The notes below the pieces were generated by a model. The model made no database searches and was not told the origin of the DNA. It saw only the letters and a list, made by a program, of their open reading frames with translations. Both the position numbers and the translations under genes were made by a program. From Acephala macrosclerotiorum (taxonomy: Eukaryota > Ascomycota > Leotiomycetes > Helotiales > Mollisiaceae): 56,365 nt of DNA. Shown piece after piece: positions 48,883 to 56,365 of the stretch (the first letter of the stretch is position 1; each line of letters begins with the position of its first letter). The DNA lies in contig MU119524.1 in assembly GCA_014904845.1 (NCBI GenBank), positions 1 through 56,365 on the forward strand, given 5' to 3'.

Positions 48883-51800
48883 TTTTTTTTTTTAATTTTA
48901 ATAATTTTTTATTATATTTTTTTTTTATTATATATATATTTTAATTTTTATTTTAATTACTTTTTTTTTTCTTTTTAAAATTAATATAAAATTTAATTCG
49001 ATAAAACTTTAATTATCGTAAAAAAAATATTATAAATTATATTGTTTTATTTTTTAATTATTTTTATATTCGTAAAAAAATTAAAATTTTTTTTAATTAA
49101 TACGTAAATCGATAATCGAAATTAAAAAAATAATTAAATTAATAATTTAATTATTTCGTATTCGTATTATAAATTTTTTTTTATTTATATTATATTTTAA
49201 AAAATCGTATTTTATATAATTAGTAAGTTTTTATTTATAATATTAATCGCGTCGTATAATTATTAAAATTATTAATAATTTAACGTGTTTTAAACGCGAT
49301 TAAATTTTTATAATATAATATTTTAATCGATTTAAAGTTTAATTAATAAAATTTAAATTTATTAAAACGTAAAAATTTTTTAAAATTAATTTATTATAAT
49401 AAAAAAATTATATTTAACGTTATTATTAATAAAATTAAAAAATTAATAATAAAATAAATCAATTAAATAATAAAATTATAAAATCGATAATCGAATATTT
49501 TAATTTACAATTTATATAATTAATCGATAATAATTAATTATATTTTTATATTTTTAAAAATTTAACTCGAAATAAATTAATTTACTCGATTTAAAAAAAT
49601 AAAATAAAATTTTATTTATTTTTTTTTTTTATTTTAATCGTAAAATTATTCGTATTAATAAACGTTTATAAAATTTTATTTAAATTAAATTTCGTTATAA
49701 CGTTTATCGAATTATCGTTTTTATATATTTATTATATTTTTTATAATTTTTTACGTTCGTACGATTATTTTAAAATTATAATATCGATTATAAAACGTTT
49801 TTCGTTTATTGTTTTTAATTTATTAAATAATCGTATAAAAAATATAAATTCGTATAAATAATAATAAAAATATTAAATAAATTAAATTGTTTTACGATTA
49901 TATTAATAATAAAAATTATTATAATTATTATATTTGTTTCGCTAATTATTTCGTAAATTTTAAACGTTAAAATATTTTTAATAATTTTTTTATATTTTGT
50001 AAAATTTTAATATATTAAATTATTTTTTATTTTAAAATCGTTTTTTATTCGAGTTTTATTAATAATTATAATTACGTATTTAATTTACGAGTTTAAATCG
50101 ATATTATTAGCGTATAAACTATTTATAAATACGAATATTTTAATTATTTTTAAATCGATCGAAATATAATAAATATTATATAATAAATTATTTTATTATT
50201 ATTTTAATTTTTTATTTAAAATCGTTACGATTTTTTTATTAAAATTTAATATTATATAACGATTAATAAATTAAAAATAGTTTTTAATTAATAAATAAAT
50301 ATAATATACGTTTCGCGAATTCGTTATTTTCGATATTAATTAAAATAATTTTTAATTTTTAAATCGATAAATTCGATTTTTTTATTTTAATTTTTTTATT
50401 TAAATTTTATTTTATTTTCATTTTATAATTATATAATTTTATCGTTAAATATTAATTAATTTGTAAATATTTTTTATTTTTTATTTTTTATTTATAATTT
50501 TAATTTTTTTAATTTTTTTTTTAAATTTATAAATTATAATATTTATAATATATAACGAATTAATAAATATTTATTTTTACGAGTTTATATAATAATTTTT
50601 TTATAATTTTTTTAAAATTAAAATTAAAATTAAAATTAGAATTAAAATTAAAATTATTTTTTAATTTATTCGTTAAATAATAAAAAATTTCGTAAAAATA
50701 AAATTTTTTAATTCGTCGTTAAAAATTTAAATTATAATTCTCGTTTTTTCGTATAATTCGTTCGTTATTTTATTTTTAATTTTATATATTAATTTAAATT
50801 TAAAAATCGAAATATTTTTATACGTAATTAAATCGTATTATATAAATTTAAAAACGTTTTTTATAAGTAATTTATTTTATTTTTTTATTATAAAATTTCG
50901 AAAAAATTTTAAATATAATAATAATTTTTTTTTTCGTAATTTAATTACGAGTTTTATATTCGTTATATAAATTATATTAATTATAATTTTTTTTTATATA
51001 ATATTAATTAAAATTTTTATTATTTATAAAATTATCGTTATTATTATTAATATTTATAAGATTAAAATATTTTTATTCGAAGTAAATTATAAATTTAAAT
51101 TTATTTTTCGTTTTTTTTAATTGTTTATAATATTTAAATTAATTTTCGATTAAAATTAAATAATTATTATTATCGTTTTTTTAATTTTTAATTTTTTATA
51201 TTATATTTATCGTTTTTAATTTTTCGTTTTTTTATATAATTTTTATAAATTATTTTTTTATTAATTTTTTAATTTACGATTTTCGAAAATAAAATTTAAT
51301 TATAATTAATTTAAAGTTTATTAATTTGTAAAATAATTATATAATATATTTTTCGTTTATAATTATTAAAAATTTATATAATTTTTTTTATTTTTTAAAT
51401 TTTTTAAAAACTCGAATTTCGAAATTAATTAATAAATTTAAAATTATTAAAATATTAAAATCAATTTTTATTATTAAAATATTATTAATTTATTTTTTAA
51501 TTTATATACGATAAAATTTATTTATTATTTTACGAATAACGTTTATTTTTTTTTTTATTATCGATATAAAAATATTTATATTAAAAATTTTAAAATATAT
51601 TTTAAATACTAATAAAATTAATACAAATTCGTTCAATTTTATTAAATCGTTATAAATTTTTATTATTATTTATAGTATTTAGTTTTTTATAATATAATTT
51701 ATTATTTTTTTTAATATAATCGTATAAATTTATTATAATAAAATATAATATCGTTTTATTTTTTTAATTAAATTATACGTTTTAATCGAGATTTTTTTTA

Positions 51801-52795
51801 ACGTTATAAATTAAAATTTTTAACGATTTTAAATACGTATTAATTTAATATTTTTTAATTACGTTTTATATAAATTGTATCGATATTTTTATAATAAATC
51901 GTACGTTTTAAAATTTTATAATAAAATTTATAAATTATAAAATCGTATTATCGTTTAAATATATAATATTAATAATTATAAAATAATTAAACTCGTAATC
52001 GTTTATTAAAAATTTTTTAAATCGTTTTAACGATTTCGCGTTTATTTAATAATAATAATAAAATTTATTAATTTATTTTAATTATTAAAATATAAAAATT
52101 TTATATTTAATTTTATTAAAAATATTTATAAATTGTTAAATCGATAAATATTTAAATTTTTTATATACGTATTTTAAATTTATATTTATTAAAAAATATT
52201 AAATTAAAACTTTTTTTAATTTTATTAATAAAATTTATAAATATTTTTATTTACGTATAATCGATATAATTATATTATTATTATTTTTTTTTATATGATT
52301 TTTTATATTATTAAATTAAATTTTAAATTTATTTATATTTTTTAAAAATAATAAAAATAATATATTATAAAATATAACGTAAAAAATAACGTTTTTAATA
52401 AAAATATAAATTTTAATCGTATTTTCGATTTTTATATTATTTATTTTAAATTAAATTTTTTTCTCGCGATTTAAAATATTAAATTTAATTTATAAATCGA
52501 TATTTTATAAAATTATAAATTAATCGTATTTTATAATTAATATAACGATTACGTTTATATTTAATAATATATTTTAAAAAAAATTTATAATATATTTATT
52601 TATAAATTAAAAAAAAAATTTAAATTTAAATTTTTTTAATTAAATAAAATACGTCGTTTTTAATTAATAAATATTATATTTTTTAATTATTTAATTTTAC
52701 GATTAATTTTTTAATATTAATATATTTTATAATAAAAAAATTAATTTTTATAAGTTTTTTTTTTTTTTTTTTTATTTTTCAAAATTTAATTTTTT

Positions 52796-52874
52796 TATAT
52801 TTAAAATAAAAATATTAAAAAAATTTATTTTATTTATATTTAAAATAAAAATATTAAAAAAATTTATTTTATTT
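52796..52874. repeat. 39-bp tandem duplication
   Basis: Two adjacent, essentially identical 39-bp units containing TTTAAAATAAAAATATTAAA. Confidence 0.85.
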
Positions 52875-54715
52875 TTATTTTCGAATTTTTTTATTTTATT
52901 TTTTTATAAATTAAAAAAATTTAATAATTTATTATAAAAACGTATTTTTTATATTGAAAATAAATTTCGTTTTTAAATTTCTCGTATATTTATCGTATTT
53001 TTAATTTTTATAATCGTAATTATATTTATTTTAATCGCGTTTATTATTACGATTTTTATTTATTTTATATTTATTATATTTATAATTAATAAAATAAATA
53101 TTAAAATTTAATTATTTTATATTTCGTTTTTTTTTAATTAATTAAATAATATAATATAATTAATATTAAATTTTTTAAAATATATATAATATTTTTTAAT
53201 ATTATTATAAATTCGTAAAATATAATTTTTTATATTATTATTTTTACGATTTTTTTTCGATTATTTTTTTCGAATTTATTATAATTTATTAAATAATAAT
53301 TTGAAATTTTTAATTAATTTTTTTATAAAAAATTTTTTAACGATATTTTATAAAATATATATATATATATTTTTTTTTAATATATTATTAAAATATATAA
53401 AATTTCGAATTTAATTTTTATATATTTAATAATTTTTTTAAACGAATAATTATAATTAAAAATATTATTTAAATAAAAATTTTATATTTATTTTTTTAAT
53501 ATAATTAAAAACGTTTTTTTATATATATTCGATGTAATATTTATATTATTATAATAATTTTAAAATATTTTTAATTTTTCGTTGAAAAAATCGTAAATTA
53601 TTTTTTTATATTTATTATTATTATTAAAATAAATTTTTTTTAAATTATTAAATTTTATTTTTTTATTTTTATTTGAAATTTTAAATTTTTTTTTTATATC
53701 GTACGATTAATATTTATTATAAATTTTTTACGAGTAATCGATTTTTTGAAATTTATAATAATTTTATTATATATTAAAAAATTAAAAAATTTATTATTAT
53801 AATAAATTTAATTTTAATAGATTTTTTTTATTTTTATTATAAATAATATTATATTTATTCGTAATATTATTTTTTTATTATTTTTTTTTCGAATAAATAA
53901 TTTTTTTTTAAATATTAATATTTTAAATCAATTTATTTTATAATAAATCGTAATATTATATTTGTTTTTTATTTTAATAAAATTTTTGATAATATTTTCG
54001 AGTTTTTAAAATAACGATTTCGAGAATACGTATATTTTATTTTTATTTCGCGATATTTTTTATTATAATTTTTAATTTATATTTAAAATTTTAAAAATTA
54101 TTTTTTTATTTTTTCAAATTAATATTTTTTAAAATTTTTACGAATTTAATTATCGAATAATAAAAATTTTTTATTTAAATTTTTATTATATATTTAATTT
54201 AAATTATAATTTATTTAAAATAATAAAATTTAATTATAATTAATTATTTAAATTAAATTAAAAATTAAATTTTTTTTTTTATTTATTATTATATTTTCGT
54301 ATTTAATTAAATTATATATTATTATTATTTTTAAATAAAAATTTTAATTTGTTCGTTTAATCGTTTATATAATATATAAACGTTATTTTTTTAAAAAAAA
54401 TTTTTAAATAAATAATATTATTATTAATAATTATTTTAAAATATATTATTTTTTAATTTTTAAAATTATTTATATAAAAATCTTATAAAATAATATTTTT
54501 ATATTCGAATTTTTTAAATATTTTAAATTTATATAAAATAAATTTATATAAAATAAATTCGTTTATAATAAATATATTTAAATTTAATTTTTCGAGATCG
54601 ATTTATTTTTCGTATTTGTTTTTATTATAATAAATTTTTTTTTTTTTATTATATATTTATTTAAATTATTTTTTTTTAAAATAAAAAAAATTAAAATAAT
54701 ATCAAGAAAAATTTT

Positions 54716-55440
54716 TATATGTTAATTGGCTGCCAATGGTACCAGCGGCTTGCTAGTAGCGCGCGCTACGCAATAATTGCATGTCCAAAACTTTGGCGCC
54801 CAATGATAGTCGATTGGCAAGTGGGTCTAGGCCTATAAGAACACTAAAACTCTCGACTCTCGGCGGCTGCAGACGGCTGCGCGCGGCCCTTATGCAGCCA
54901 CACTTAATCAATTGAGCCGCTCAGCCTCTAAGTGCCTCCTCTAAGCTCTCAACACCGATTAACTGCAGCACCCGCTCGCAGTACTCGCTCGCAGCTTTTA
55001 CTAGCATTCTCTACGCGCGTAAACTTTGCTTAAATCGATCGATTTTACGATTAGATTTTAAATAGCGTTAATATTTTCAATTCTCATTTTTATCTGTTTC
55101 TTCGATATTTTCAATGATTGATCGAATAAAGCGCGACCGCTAGTTTGCATGTAAATCTTAGCGAAAAATACTAAAACTTTCGTAGCTTTTAACTTTATAG
55201 CTTAATATCTCAATGCGCGCTCAATAGATTTGCTTGAAACTTTTATAATAGATTTAATTAATATTTTAAATTATAAGTTTCGAATATCTAAGCATTTGAC
55301 CTTAAACTAGTACTATTAGCAGTGCTCTGGCACTATTGGCACGAGGCTGGCGCTATTAGTACTAAGGCAAAAATGATCGGTAGCGCTGGCAACTAATTAG
55401 CGAACCAATGGTACTATTAGCGCTCGTGTTTTTCGGCAAA
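54716..55440 (-). repeat. R2 repeat, best preserved copy
   Basis: This is an island of near-normal composition inside the saturated block. The + strand starts with TTAATTGGCTGCCAATGGTA and ends with a related direct repeat CTAATTAGCGAACCAATGGTAC (split at 20 bases, about 55,399-55,420). A short block (C/T)ACTATT(A/G)GC recurs several times between 55,310 and 55,425. The middle (about 55,035) has the ATCGATCGATTTTACGATTA block shared with the saturated copies at 11.4 and 22.7 kb. No coding frame is seen. It may be a non-autonomous element of recent insertion. Orientation is given relative to the other two copies. Confidence 0.7.
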
Positions 55441-55479
55441 ACGACTGGCAAAAAATATTTTTCCCGATGAAATATTCGT

Positions 55480-56365
55480 AATTTTTCATATTTATTATTA
55501 AATAATAAAAAAATATTCGAAAAAATAAATCGTTTTTTAAAAAATTTTTATTTTTATTTTAAATATTAATTTTTATTATTTTAAAATATTAATTTATATT
55601 CGATAAATTTATTTATTTATATTTAAAATATAAATAAAAATATAAATTAATCGTAATTTAAATACGTTTTAAATAACGTAAAAATTTATTATTTTTTAAA
55701 AAAAATGTAATATATAACGTTTTTTATTATTTTAATCGTCGATTTAAAAAAAATAAAATTTTTATAATCGATTTTTTTATTATATATTATAAACGTAAAT
55801 TAAAAAAAATATAATTAAAATTTCGATAATTATTTTTTTAAATTTTTAATATTATACGTAAAATTTTTTAAATATCGAAAAAAATATAAAACGTAAAACT
55901 TTTAAATATCGAAAAAATTATATTTTTTTACGTAAAATCTTTTTAATATTTTTTCGTAAAATGTTTTAAATACCGAGAAAAAATTAAATATATATTTTTA
56001 AATTTCGAAAAAATATATATTTTTTTATATAAAAACTTTTTTTAATTTAAATTTTATTATTTTATATTTAATTAATAAAATTAAATATTAATTAATATTA
56101 ATAATATTAAAATATTCGAATATATTAATATATTACGTTTAATAAACGTAATTTTTACGTATTAAATATAAAAATTATTAATTATTTAAAAAATTAAATT
56201 TAAAATTAAAAATATTAATATATTTTTAATTTTTATACTAGTTTTTTTTTAGTTAAAACATGTAATAAATACGTATATATATCTCGATATTATTTATAAA
56301 TCGATAAACGATTTTTTTTTTCGAAATAAATTTTTTTTTTTATATTATTAAATTATTATAATTAA
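55480..56365. other. RIP-saturated A+T-rich sequence to the window end
   Basis: This is the same composition as the right block, with no gene. It holds the right copy of repeat R3. Confidence 0.85.
56120..56308 (+). repeat. LTR-like repeat R3, right copy
   Basis: This matches 48,461-48,650 in the same direction. Similarity ends at CGATATTA on the right in both copies and fades a few bases before the shared AATATATTAATATATTACG on the left. Confidence 0.65.

Larger units (their letters stand above)
43075..54710. other. RIP-saturated A+T-rich block (right)
   Basis: The change from normal sequence at 43,070 is abrupt. No gene survives. Apart from R1 copies and the tandem repeats listed, the stretches 43,080-45,450, 46,600-47,150 and 48,900-54,700 hold nothing I can identify. 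A small patch at 44,040-44,110 keeps more G+C, including CACGTG at 44,079-44,084. Confidence 0.9.

Overview
The window is nuclear DNA of a filamentous ascomycete (Pezizomycotina). The evidence is short spliceosomal introns (46-59 bp, with two longer ones), fungus-specific families (a HET-domain protein, a 2EXR protein, a phytase-like histidine acid phosphatase and a fungal ubiquitin-like-domain protein), and a strict split into gene islands and extremely A+T-rich blocks full of wrecked repeats. The A+T blocks carry the signature of repeat-induced point mutation (RIP): C->T and G->A changes are close to saturation, no open frame survives, and most remaining C and G lie in CpG pairs. The class cannot be fixed from the sequence alone.

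Layout. 1-25,130: RIP-saturated block holding a complete Ty1/copia-type LTR retrotransposon (1,003-7,328, identical-length LTRs and a 5-bp target duplication), a hAT transposase C-terminal remnant that escaped mutation (12,212-12,431), copies of two dispersed repeat families (here R1 and R2), several tandem repeats and a 19-N assembly gap. 25,131-25,800: partly mutated transition zone. 25,800-37,660: main gene island with, in order, a HET-domain gene broken by one TGG->TAG change (-), a secreted histidine acid phosphatase (-), a 753-aa proline-rich protein with a ubiquitin-like domain (+), an intron-containing tRNA-Asn(GTT), a small gene candidate (-) and a degraded 2EXR gene (-). 37,665-39,330: A+T block whose centre is the best preserved copy of R1, with its paired GC-rich hairpins. 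39,466-43,070: second island with one confident gene, a 598-aa acidic repeat protein (+), and a possible gene fragment. 43,075-56,365: second large RIP block with more R1 copies, an LTR-like repeat pair (48,461 and 56,120) and a weakly mutated R2 copy at 54,716-55,440.

How it fits together. There is no operon or obvious gene cluster. The picture is of ordinary single-copy genes stranded between RIPed transposon graveyards, with two island genes carrying nonsense changes: the HET change is in the CpA context RIP prefers, the 2EXR change is in a CpG. The most unusual material is R1, a roughly 1-kb dispersed repeat built on a ~220-bp tandem unit with two GC hairpins per unit, and the way mutation differs by dinucleotide, by strand and by element across the window. 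All exon coordinates were derived by hand from splice sites and reading frame.
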